From positions 1 to 10,607 of the forward strand of contig JAFDFT010000037.1 in assembly GCA_019309685.1 (NCBI GenBank): a DNA stretch of 10,607 nt, read 5' to 3'. Below the pieces are notes generated by a model. The model was not told the origin of the DNA and did not search any database. It was given only the letters and a program-made list of their open reading frames with translations. Each line of letters opens with the position of its first letter. The first letter of the stretch is position 1. The DNA is from Deltaproteobacteria bacterium. GTDB taxonomy: Bacteria > Desulfobacterota > Desulfobacteria > Desulfobacterales > JAABPS01. Positions 1 to 5,950 of the stretch are shown piece after piece. A program made the translations under genes and the position numbers.

Positions 1-292
1 GACCGGATTGATTTTGTTTAATTCCGTTATCCGGAAAGTCCGAGTAATAGGTAATTTTTTGATATATAGCAAAACTAATATTATAAAAGTTTCAGGTTTT
101 AAGTTTTAAGTGTTAAGTAAAAAACATTGGTCTATATTACGGATATTTAGAATTTAGAATCCTGTCCTGATATCTTGCTTTTCAGTTCCTAAAACATAAA
201 ACTTAAAACATAAAACCCGCCGACATGCTTAAACTGATTAATGATCACTGGTATTTTATCCCAATGCCTGAAACCTTTAATGAGAATCAGAT
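1..292. other. AT-rich non-coding region upstream of tsaD
   Basis: I see no credible gene here. Open frames are short, lack Shine-Dalgarno sequences and are dominated by A/T runs. The middle contains the imperfect inverted repeat listed separately, and a short direct repeat of TTTAGAA lies near 146-160. No promoter hexamers of good quality could be assigned to tsaD. The end of whatever gene precedes tsaD lies outside the window. Confidence 0.6.
95..217. repeat. Imperfect inverted repeat, 16-bp arms, about 123 bp overall
   Basis: The left arm GGTTTTAAGTTTTAAG (95-110) matches the reverse complement of the right arm CTTAAAACATAAAACC (202-217) at 15 of 16 positions. Both arms are extended by further related TTTTAAG / AAAACAT units, so the arms may be low-complexity sequence rather than true termini. 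The enclosed DNA has no ORF. A small non-autonomous mobile element or a dispersed intergenic repeat are the options. No target-site duplication was identified, so the mobile reading is weak. Confidence 0.35.
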
Positions 293-1288
293 ATGTTAAT
301 ACTCGGCATCGAGACATCCTGCGATGAAACCGCAGCAGCAGTGGTTCAAGATGGCAAAAAGATCTTATCCTCCATTGTGTCTTCTCAGATTGAAGTACAT
401 AGCCCGTATGGCGGTGTAGTACCGGAACTGGCCTCACGAAAGCATATGGAGGACATCGTCCCTGTTGTTGAAGATGCCCTGGAAAAATCAGCCATCACTA
501 ACAAACAGATTGATGCCGTTGCTTCTACCCGCGGCCCGGGCCTGGTGGGTTCATTGCTTGTGGGATTTTCCTTCGCCAAAGCCTATGCCTACGCCCTTAA
601 CGTACCATGGATTGGCGTAAACCATCTTGAAGGGCACATCCATTCGGTCTTTCTTGAAAACAATCCGCCTGACTTTCCCTTTGTCGTACTTCTCGCATCC
701 GGAGGACATACAAACATCTACTATGCGACCACCTTTACTGAATTTGAGCAGATGGGACAAACAAGAGATGATGCTGCAGGCGAAGCCTTTGATAAGGTAG
801 CTAAAATGCTTGAGTTGGGCTATCCCGGCGGAGGCGTTATCGATAAACTGGCAAAGCAAGGTGACCCCATTGCTGTTTCATTTCCCCGTCCCTTTCTGGA
901 TAAATCTGGTTTTGACTTTAGTTTTAGCGGTATCAAAACGTCCGTGAATCGCTACCTTCAAAAAAATAAAGACACTTACAAAAATCACATTCCTGATATA
1001 GTGGCCGGATTTCAGGAAGCAGTTGTTGAGGTGTTGTCATATAAAATAGTAAACGCCGCAAAGACAAGAAACTGTAAACACATAGCACTGGTTGGCGGTG
1101 TGGCTGCCAACAGCAGGCTCAGGGAGAAAGTCACACAAGAAGCTGAAGCACAGGGCATCAGCATCCACATCCCTTCCATCGATCTTTGTGGAGACAACGC
1201 GGCAATGATAGCTTCCGTGGGTTACCATTATCTAAAAAGAAATGAGCAATCCGATCTTGACGCGGATGTGTTTTCAAGAACAAAGTAA
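293..1288 (+). CDS. tsaD: tRNA N6-adenosine threonylcarbamoyltransferase TsaD
   Basis: TsaD transfers the threonylcarbamoyl group from threonylcarbamoyl-AMP to A37 of ANN-decoding tRNAs (t6A), acting in the cytoplasm with TsaB and TsaE. The 331-residue protein has the full family layout. The N-terminal nucleotide-binding motif GIETSCDET is at residues 5-13. The metal-binding motif NHLEGH carries His111 and His115. SGGHTN is at about 136-141, DDAAGEAFDKVAK at about 159-171, GGVAANSRLR at about 268-277, and the third metal ligand Asp301 sits in CGDNAAM. Length and residue numbering are close to E. coli TsaD. The start is the ATG preceded by a weak GAGAA-type ribosome site; the family-typical MLILGIETSCD start supports it. 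The gene ends 26 bp from the convergent nagZ stop. TsaB and TsaE are not in the window. Function is near certain. Confidence 0.97.
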   Translation: MLILGIETSCDETAAAVVQDGKKILSSIVSSQIEVHSPYGGVVPELASRKHMEDIVPVVEDALEKSAITNKQIDAVASTRGPGLVGSLLVGFSFAKAYAYALNVPWIGVNHLEGHIHSVFLENNPPDFPFVVLLASGGHTNIYYATTFTEFEQMGQTRDDAAGEAFDKVAKMLELGYPGGGVIDKLAKQGDPIAVSFPRPFLDKSGFDFSFSGIKTSVNRYLQKNKDTYKNHIPDIVAGFQEAVVEVLSYKIVNAAKTRNCKHIALVGGVAANSRLREKVTQEAEAQGISIHIPSIDLCGDNAAMIASVGYHYLKRNEQSDLDADVFSRTK

Positions 1289-1314
1289 ACAGCACCCGTA
1301 TTCTTGTTTTCAAA

Positions 1315-2313
1315 CTATAGATATTGCCTTTTTAATGCCATTATCCTCTGGACCGATGCCACCCCCCTCTCCATTACTTCAAAAGATTCTTCAATGCGTT
1401 CCAGTATTTTTTTGAAGGCGGCTTTAATATTCGGCCCCTTGTGGCATATCAATACAATGTCAATTTCCGAACTGAGTATTTGATGTATGACTGAATTGAA
1501 ATTAAAGTTTTTCACAACCGCACCCATATCAAGATCGTCCGTCATCACTAACCCCTTAAATCCCAAATGATCACGAAGAAGACCTTTTGCGATATGCACA
1601 GAAAGGCTCGCGGGCCAATCTAAGTCAATTTTGCTATATAATATGTGAGAAAGCATAATGGCCGAAACCCCTGCTTTGATAGCCGCGCTAAAGGGAAGAT
1701 AATCAAAAGATTCCAGTTCGGATCTTTCCGAAGTAAGAATCGGCAGATCATTGTGTGAATCGAGTGCGGTTTTTCCAATACCCGGAAAATGCTTTGCAAC
1801 AGCCATAATGCCGTTTTGTTGAAGATGCTTTATTACGCTTACACCCATTTTTGATACAAATGCCGGATCATTGCCAAATACACGACCAGCCATAATGCTG
1901 TCTAAATCTTCGGGTATGACGTCCATCACAGGCGCCATATTCATATTTATTCCGACTTGAGAAAGCTCTTTGGCAGTTATTTTAGCAAATTTTTCCGCGT
2001 CCTTTACATTTTTCATGCTCGGATTGCCTGGAAACTGAGTAAAGGGGTCCTTTAACCGTGCCACCTCTCCACCTTCTTGATCCACAGCAATAAATAAAGG
2101 CGGCTGTCCGCATGATCTGGCATATTCCTGAACAGATGAGCAGAGGTTTTTTATTTGTTCAGGTGCAGACAGGTTGTTTGAAAAAAGGATAACCCCGCCG
2201 ATCTTTAATTCCTCAATAAGAAACTTCAACTCTTGGTTCAGTTTCTTTCCTTCAAAACCTACGATCAGTCGTTGACCCGCTAGTTGTTCGTTTGAAAATT
2301 TTTTAATATTCAT
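1315..2313 (-). CDS. nagZ: Beta-N-acetylhexosaminidase NagZ (glycoside hydrolase family 3)
   Basis: NagZ removes N-acetylglucosamine from GlcNAc-anhydroMurNAc muropeptides during cytoplasmic peptidoglycan recycling. The 332-residue protein is close to the roughly 340 residues of E. coli NagZ. Visible GH3 features are VDQEGGEVARL (77-87), KHFPGIGKT (174-182) followed by the flexible-loop dyad Asp185-Ser-His187 (DSHNDLP), and VMTDDLDMGA (256-265), whose Asp259 is the expected nucleophile. There is no signal peptide or membrane segment, which fits a cytosolic enzyme. The start codon lies 4 bp after the mltG stop and an AGG-type ribosome site falls in the last mltG codons, so the two genes are probably one transcript. 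The pairing makes sense: MltG cuts glycan strands and NagZ processes released fragments. Other family-3 glucosidases are possible but the single-domain length and motifs favour NagZ. Confidence 0.93.
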   Translation of the reverse strand: MNIKKFSNEQLAGQRLIVGFEGKKLNQELKFLIEELKIGGVILFSNNLSAPEQIKNLCSSVQEYARSCGQPPLFIAVDQEGGEVARLKDPFTQFPGNPSMKNVKDAEKFAKITAKELSQVGINMNMAPVMDVIPEDLDSIMAGRVFGNDPAFVSKMGVSVIKHLQQNGIMAVAKHFPGIGKTALDSHNDLPILTSERSELESFDYLPFSAAIKAGVSAIMLSHILYSKIDLDWPASLSVHIAKGLLRDHLGFKGLVMTDDLDMGAVVKNFNFNSVIHQILSSEIDIVLICHKGPNIKAAFKKILERIEESFEVMERGVASVQRIMALKRQYL

Positions 2314-2317
2314 TCAT

Positions 2318-3322
2318 TTACCTGCGCAGCTGATATTTTCGCACCGCGTTATTGTGGTCTCGAATATTGGTGGAAAACTGATGCGTGCTATCTCTTTTTG
2401 AAACAAAAAATAATAATTTGGTGTCCGCCGGAAACAGGGCGGCCTCTATCGCATCCCGCCCGGGATTCGCGATAGGGCCGGGGGGAAGGCCATAATTTAA
2501 ATATGTGTTATAAGCCGATGGTGCCAACAAATGCTTTCGAGTAAGATTACCGTCAAAATGTTTTAAGCCATAAATAACAGTCGGGTCCGTCTCAAGACGC
2601 ATACCTATCCTCAGCCGGTTATGAAATACAGATGATATAACAGGGCGTTCAAAAGCAGCGCCCGTTTCCTTTTCAATAATGGATGCCAGTGTAACAATCT
2701 CATGAATAGAAAGATCAAGATTTTGTGCCCGCTCCTTCCAGTCTTCCTTAAATACGGATTGAAAACGATGGACCATGGTTGATATAATTTTTTTAGAGGA
2801 AACCCCTTTGGGGAAATAATATGTTTCAGGGAAGAGATATCCTTCAAAGGTATCGGCATCAATCCCCATTTCATGGAGAAAGTTTTTATCCGCTACTGTG
2901 AGAAGAAATTCCTTTTTAGACCCCATCCCTGATTCCTCGATAACAGAGGCTATCTGATCAGTATTATATCCTTCCGGAATCATTAACCGATGAAGTTTTA
3001 CCCTTCCATTTACCATCATGTGAAGCATCTCAGAAGGCGACATGGAAGTGGAGATGGAATATTCACCGGCTTTAAATTTCTTGTCAAAACCCCTCAAACG
3101 CGCGTATATTTTTAATTTATCAGGGTGCTTAACCACATTTGACTTTTCAAGGATTTCCAGTGTTTTGTTAAATCCCTGACCCTGATATACAATCAACTCG
3201 ACTTTCGCTTCCTCCCGGCCCAATGGCTTATGGAGATAATACATAAAATCAAGAATTACGAATACAGGCAGAAAAACCGTTAATATGATAACTGCAGATA
3301 AGACTTTTGTTGATGTTTTCAA
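2318..3322 (-). CDS. mltG: Endolytic peptidoglycan transglycosylase MltG (YceG-like)
   Basis: MltG is an inner-membrane lytic transglycosylase that cuts nascent glycan strands and is thought to terminate their elongation. The 334-residue protein begins with a short basic segment and one membrane helix (about 8-30), followed by a LysM-like region (about 40-110) and the YceG catalytic domain. The catalytic glutamate is Glu217 in LASIIEKET (212-220), matching E. coli Glu218. Further family motifs are FEGYLFPETYYFPKG (159-173), MRLETDPTVIYGL (241-253), YNTY (271-274) and GLPPGPIANPG (278-288). The start codon is TTG. An in-frame TAG lies two codons upstream, a GGAGTGGAG ribosome site precedes it, and the next internal ATG (Met27) would cut through the membrane helix. 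A TATACT box at 3354-3349 on the minus strand is a possible -10 with no convincing -35. mltG is the first gene of a two-gene unit with nagZ. Confidence 0.95.
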   Translation of the reverse strand: MKTSTKVLSAVIILTVFLPVFVILDFMYYLHKPLGREEAKVELIVYQGQGFNKTLEILEKSNVVKHPDKLKIYARLRGFDKKFKAGEYSISTSMSPSEMLHMMVNGRVKLHRLMIPEGYNTDQIASVIEESGMGSKKEFLLTVADKNFLHEMGIDADTFEGYLFPETYYFPKGVSSKKIISTMVHRFQSVFKEDWKERAQNLDLSIHEIVTLASIIEKETGAAFERPVISSVFHNRLRIGMRLETDPTVIYGLKHFDGNLTRKHLLAPSAYNTYLNYGLPPGPIANPGRDAIEAALFPADTKLLFFVSKRDSTHQFSTNIRDHNNAVRKYQLRR

Positions 3323-3565
3323 ACTCTACTCCACTCCGTATCAAAATGAGTATAATTTTTTTAAAATCGAACGCACTTTTATTTAATATAACGCGTCATT
3401 ATCGAATTTTTTTAATAAATCATATAAAAAACAGATGCTTATATTTATAGCTTGATTCAAATAGATTTAATGATTAACTTAGCAATATTACTGATTTAAT
3501 TCAACGGACAAAATGGTCTATGGAGTAAAAAGTTAACGGCTCTTTAATAATAACAGAATATGTAA
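3323..3565. other. Divergent AT-rich intergenic region (mltG / radical SAM gene)
   Basis: This 243-bp spacer separates two divergent genes and must hold the promoters for both. It is very AT-rich and contains no credible ORF. The clearest element is the minus-strand TATACT box near mltG. On the plus strand TTGATT (about 3453) with a 17-base spacer to TAACTT is a poor promoter match. The radical SAM start is preceded by a minimal ATG-TAA (3560-3565) and no good ribosome site; GGAG near 3521 is too far away. Confidence 0.5.
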
Positions 3566-4732
3566 ATGGACTTAAAAAATAATACAACAGACACCCATAC
3601 AGGCTTTGAACAAGGCCCTATCAGACCGCCGAGCGAAGCAAACAGCCTCCTTATCCGGCTCACACGGAACTGCCCCTGGAACCATTGCACGTTCTGCCCT
3701 GTTTATAAGGGTGAAAAGTTCTCTCTTCGTGAAATCAAAGATGTTAAAAGGGATATTGATGTCGTTGCCAGGTTTGTTGAACACATCAAGCAACTGGCAG
3801 AAAAATCCGAACAGGTAAGCCGCGCAGGACTGATAAAAACAGCGGAAAGTGTCGCACCGGAAGAGCTTCAAGCGTTTCAGGCTGCCGTTAACTGGTTTGC
3901 CGGCGGACTCAGTTCTATTTTTCTGCAGGATGCCAACAGCTTAATCATGAAACCTTCTGATCTTGCTGATATTTTACATCATATAAAAAAGTGCTTCCCC
4001 TGGGTAGAAAGGGTTACATCATATGCGAGATCCCATACCATTTCTCGAATAAAAGATGATGATATGAAGATGATTGCTCAAGCCGGTTTAAACAGAATTC
4101 ATATCGGCCTTGAATCAGGCTCCGACCAGGTGCTTAAAATGGTTAAAAAAGGAGCAACCAAGGAAATACACATCAAAGCAGGGAAAAAAGTTAAAAATGC
4201 CGGCATCGAACTTTCTGAATATGTTATGCCGGGTCTGGGCGGGAAAAAACTGTCAGATATACACGCCATTGAAACAGCAGATGCATTAAATCAAATAAAT
4301 CCTGATTTCATCCGGCTTCGTACTCTGGCAATACCCGAGCATGTGCCTCTGTATGAAGAATACAAGGCCGGACGGTTTGAAAAATGCGATGACAAAATGA
4401 TGGCTAATGAAATATATACATTTATTGAAAATCTTGATGGAATTGAGAGTGTAGTGAAAAGCGATCACATCCTTAATCTTTGTGAAAATGTTCAAGGAAC
4501 CCTTCCTGAAGATAAAGAAAAGATGCTGTCTATATTACAATCATTTCTAGATATGGATCCTGATCAGCAGTGTGTGTATCAGGTCGGAAGACGTCTTGGA
4601 CTTTTTTCCGGTCCCGCAGATATGGAAAACGCACACCGATTTGAAAAAGCAAATAAAGCCCGTATCCAATTCGGGATAACACCTGAAAACGCGGATGAGA
4701 TGATTCATGAGCTAATGAAGCGATTTATCTAG
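3566..4732 (+). CDS. Radical SAM protein of unknown substrate, CX4CX2C cluster motif
   Basis: The 388-residue protein has the signature of a radical SAM enzyme, which uses a [4Fe-4S] cluster to cleave S-adenosylmethionine into a 5'-deoxyadenosyl radical. The cluster cysteines are Cys36, Cys41 and Cys44 in NCPWNHCTFCPVYKG (35-49), giving CX4CX2C instead of the usual CX3CX2C. SAM-domain features typical of the Elp3/MiaB/NifB-like group follow: HIGLESGSDQVLKMVKKGAT (179-198, with the ribose/GGE-region segment) and YVMPGLGG (219-226). After the barrel there is a C-terminal region of about 100 residues with no motif I recognise, and no cobalamin-binding or TRAM domain is evident. An in-frame TAA directly precedes the ATG, so this is the first possible start although its ribosome site is weak. 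It stands alone: the next gene on the same strand is 552 bp away. Substrate and pathway are unknown; tRNA-modifying or anaerobic cofactor roles are possible but unsupported. Confidence 0.88.
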   Translation: MDLKNNTTDTHTGFEQGPIRPPSEANSLLIRLTRNCPWNHCTFCPVYKGEKFSLREIKDVKRDIDVVARFVEHIKQLAEKSEQVSRAGLIKTAESVAPEELQAFQAAVNWFAGGLSSIFLQDANSLIMKPSDLADILHHIKKCFPWVERVTSYARSHTISRIKDDDMKMIAQAGLNRIHIGLESGSDQVLKMVKKGATKEIHIKAGKKVKNAGIELSEYVMPGLGGKKLSDIHAIETADALNQINPDFIRLRTLAIPEHVPLYEEYKAGRFEKCDDKMMANEIYTFIENLDGIESVVKSDHILNLCENVQGTLPEDKEKMLSILQSFLDMDPDQQCVYQVGRRLGLFSGPADMENAHRFEKANKARIQFGITPENADEMIHELMKRFI

Positions 4733-4758
4733 AAAACCGTCTCATATATGGGCTCTTT

Positions 4759-4896
4759 TTAGCAATCCTCTACTATCACCCGGACTACGGCGAGACACGC
4801 AGTGCCAACCCCGCCAGATGCGGATGCATCTGCAAAATTGCTTACGCGATCACCTTCTCGTAATTCCTGGTTTTCCGTGACGTTACTGAAAATTGC
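4759..4896 (-). pseudogene. Possible coding relic on the minus strand (46 codons including stop, no start codon)
   Basis: On the minus strand a frame stays open for 45 sense codons between a TGA (4899-4897) and a TAA (4761-4759). It includes the stretch GDRVSNFADASASGGVGTA and ends VRVIVEDC. No ATG or plausible start with a ribosome site exists within it. It coincides with a GC-rich island in an AT-rich spacer, which is what a decayed gene end would look like. I do not recognise the family. A chance open frame is a real alternative, since a frame of this length is not rare. Confidence 0.2.
4815..4832. other. Perfect 7-bp stem-loop
   Basis: CAGATGC and GCATCTG form a perfect 7-bp stem with a GGAT tetraloop. 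It lies 82 bp after the radical SAM stop codon and is not followed by a T-run on either strand, so it is not a standard intrinsic terminator. It could stabilise the 3' end of the radical SAM transcript or be incidental inside the GC-rich island. Confidence 0.35.
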
Positions 4897-5117
4897 TCAT
4901 TTATGGATGAATAAGCCTTTTAGGCCTATATCTTTGGAAATTAAATAGATGGATGAACTACATAGAACACAATCCAAACGCCTCAATCACTTTCAATTTT
5001 CAGATTCATGAAACCAATAGATTAAAAAAGCTAAATAGTTTATTTGTTCATTTTATCAGCATGTTATATGCAATAAATCTTTTGATCGAAACCGTTAAAA
5101 ATCTCTTGACTATAAAA

Positions 5118-5134
5118 TAAGTATGTATTACTTA
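5118..5134. promoter_or_regulatory. Inverted repeat, candidate regulator site
   Basis: TAAGTA and TACTTA form perfect 6-bp arms around a 5-base centre (TGTAT). A TTGACT box (5106-5111) lies just upstream and would place this repeat in the spacer and -10 region of a promoter, but no good -10 hexamer is seen at the correct distance. Its sequence differs from the other palindrome at 5185-5205, so the two need not bind the same protein. Confidence 0.3.
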
Positions 5135-5184
5135 CCTTGATAATCGCCTCATTTGATGCTTCAGTTTTCATCTATCGAACTTCT

Positions 5185-5205
5185 TAATGGTATTGAATGC
5201 CATTA
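5185..5205. promoter_or_regulatory. 21-bp near-perfect palindrome, candidate TetR operator
   Basis: The arms TAATGG and CCATTA are perfect, and the inner ATTGAAT is also symmetric about position 5195. Only one base pair (5191/5199) breaks the symmetry of the 21 bp. Length and symmetry suit a TetR-family dimer site, it lies 80 bp upstream of the tetR start, and it overlaps the -35 of the best promoter candidate, which is the classical arrangement for autorepression. Binding by this particular regulator is an inference. Confidence 0.5.
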
Positions 5206-5220
5206 TATTAATAATCTAAT
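5193..5220 (+). promoter_or_regulatory. Candidate sigma-70 promoter for tetR and the downstream operon
   Basis: TTGAAT (5193-5198, 4 of 6 to TTGACA) and TCTAAT (5215-5220, 5 of 6 to TATAAT) are separated by 16 bases. Transcription would start near 5227, giving a leader of about 58 bases. The -35 box is embedded in the 21-bp palindrome. In AT-rich DNA such matches arise by chance, and TATATT at 5204-5209 is an alternative -10. Confidence 0.35.
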
Positions 5221-5228
5221 TCGGCGAT

Positions 5229-5288
5229 ATGACTAAATAAGACTCAGGAATGAATACACCGCAACGCTAAATGACGAATCAAATATGA
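5229..5288 (+). other. Chain of tiny ORFs leading into the tetR start
   Basis: Three minimal ORFs precede tetR: 5229-5240 (MTK), 5250-5270 (MNTPQR) and 5271-5288 (MTNQI). The second ends with TAA directly abutting the ATG of the third, and the TGA of the third overlaps the tetR ATG as ATGA. tetR itself has no clear ribosome site, whereas AGGA lies at 5246-5249 just before the second ORF, though too close for ideal spacing. The geometry would permit termination-reinitiation coupling. It could equally be chance in AT-rich DNA. Confidence 0.25.
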
Positions 5289-5917
5289 GCTCAAAAACTC
5301 AAGCTGAAGCCTACTCTGAAAACGAAAGCTCCAAAATTTTACCTGCCGGTTATACAAAAATTTTAAATGCCTTCCGAGATCTTATAAGTGAAAAGGATTT
5401 TTTTACAATCACCTGGGCTGAAATAGCTAAAACCGCCGGTGTCAACGAAGCACTGATATATAAATATTTCAAAGATAAACGTGGCCTGCTGCATCAGGCC
5501 ATGGCAGAAGGCTTAAAACATTTTATCTCTCATCTGGAACTTTACCTTAAAGATGTTGACGGTGCGCTGAATAAGATAAGAAAACTCATCTGGTATCATA
5601 TAAACGCGTACAATAAAAATCGTATCTTTGCCAGAATTCAGATGATTGAAGTAAATAGTTATCAGGAATATTTTCAAAGTGACGCGTACGAACTGGCAAA
5701 AGAATATGGAAAAATCATCTTAAGAATCATTGAAGAAGGCATGAAAAACGGTGAAATCAGAGATGATATCCAACCGAAAAGTTTAAGGCAGCATATCCTG
5801 GGTGCCATCGAACTCCATTGCCTGCCGAATGTTATTTTTGATCGAGGAATGTCACCGGATGTTATGACAGAAGACATATGCAAGGTTTTGTTTTCCGGTG
5901 TAAAAAGGATAGATTAA
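5285..5917 (+). CDS. TetR/AcrR-family transcriptional regulator
   Basis: This 210-residue protein has the normal TetR length and layout. The N-terminal helix-turn-helix domain covers about residues 22-70, with the recognition region TWAEIAKTAGVNEALIYKYF (43-62) followed by KDKRGLLHQAM. The all-helical C-terminal domain (about 75-210) would bind the ligand and form the dimer; its ligand cannot be read from sequence. An extra hydrophilic N-terminal tail of about 20 residues precedes the DNA-binding domain. No ATG, GTG or TTG lies in frame between the upstream stop and this start. The HMGCS-like gene follows after 33 bp on the same strand, so the regulator is probably co-transcribed with it and represses its own operon through the palindrome at 5185-5205. 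By analogy to other TetR regulators of degradation operons the inducer may be an acyl-CoA or pathway intermediate, which is an inference. Confidence 0.92.
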   Translation: MSSKTQAEAYSENESSKILPAGYTKILNAFRDLISEKDFFTITWAEIAKTAGVNEALIYKYFKDKRGLLHQAMAEGLKHFISHLELYLKDVDGALNKIRKLIWYHINAYNKNRIFARIQMIEVNSYQEYFQSDAYELAKEYGKIILRIIEEGMKNGEIRDDIQPKSLRQHILGAIELHCLPNVIFDRGMSPDVMTEDICKVLFSGVKRID

Positions 5918-5922
5918 ATAAA

Positions 5923-5938
5923 CCAGATTTAAAACTGG
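5923..5938. promoter_or_regulatory. 16-bp imperfect palindrome before the HMGCS-like gene
   Basis: CCAG and CTGG flank a TTTAAA-containing centre, with one mismatched pair (5927/5934). It fills the gap between the tetR stop and the strong AAAGGAGG ribosome site (5939-5946). It could be a second operator or a weak mRNA hairpin adjacent to the ribosome site; it does not share sequence with the other palindromes. Confidence 0.2.
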
Positions 5939-5950
5939 AAAGGAGGATGT

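Larger units (their letters stand above)
4733..5284. other. 552-bp gene-free region between radical SAM gene and tetR
   Basis: The stretch has two parts. From about 4765 to 4860 it is clearly GC-rich (about 58% over 4771-4860) and holds a short perfect hairpin and a minus-strand open frame that may be a coding relic. From about 4890 to 5284 it is AT-rich and looks regulatory, with two palindromes, a promoter-like sequence and three tiny ORFs immediately before tetR. No tRNA, rRNA or recognisable riboswitch was seen. Confidence 0.55.

Noticed and set aside
551..859. Open minus-strand frame of about 100 codons inside tsaD
   Set aside because: It lies wholly antisense to a clearly conserved tsaD, has no ribosome site and shows no recognisable family.
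1275..1310. Possible terminator between convergent tsaD and nagZ (CAAGAA/TTCTTG followed by TTTT)
   Set aside because: The stem is only 6 AT-rich pairs with a 20-base loop and starts inside the tsaD coding sequence, so it is too weak to call.
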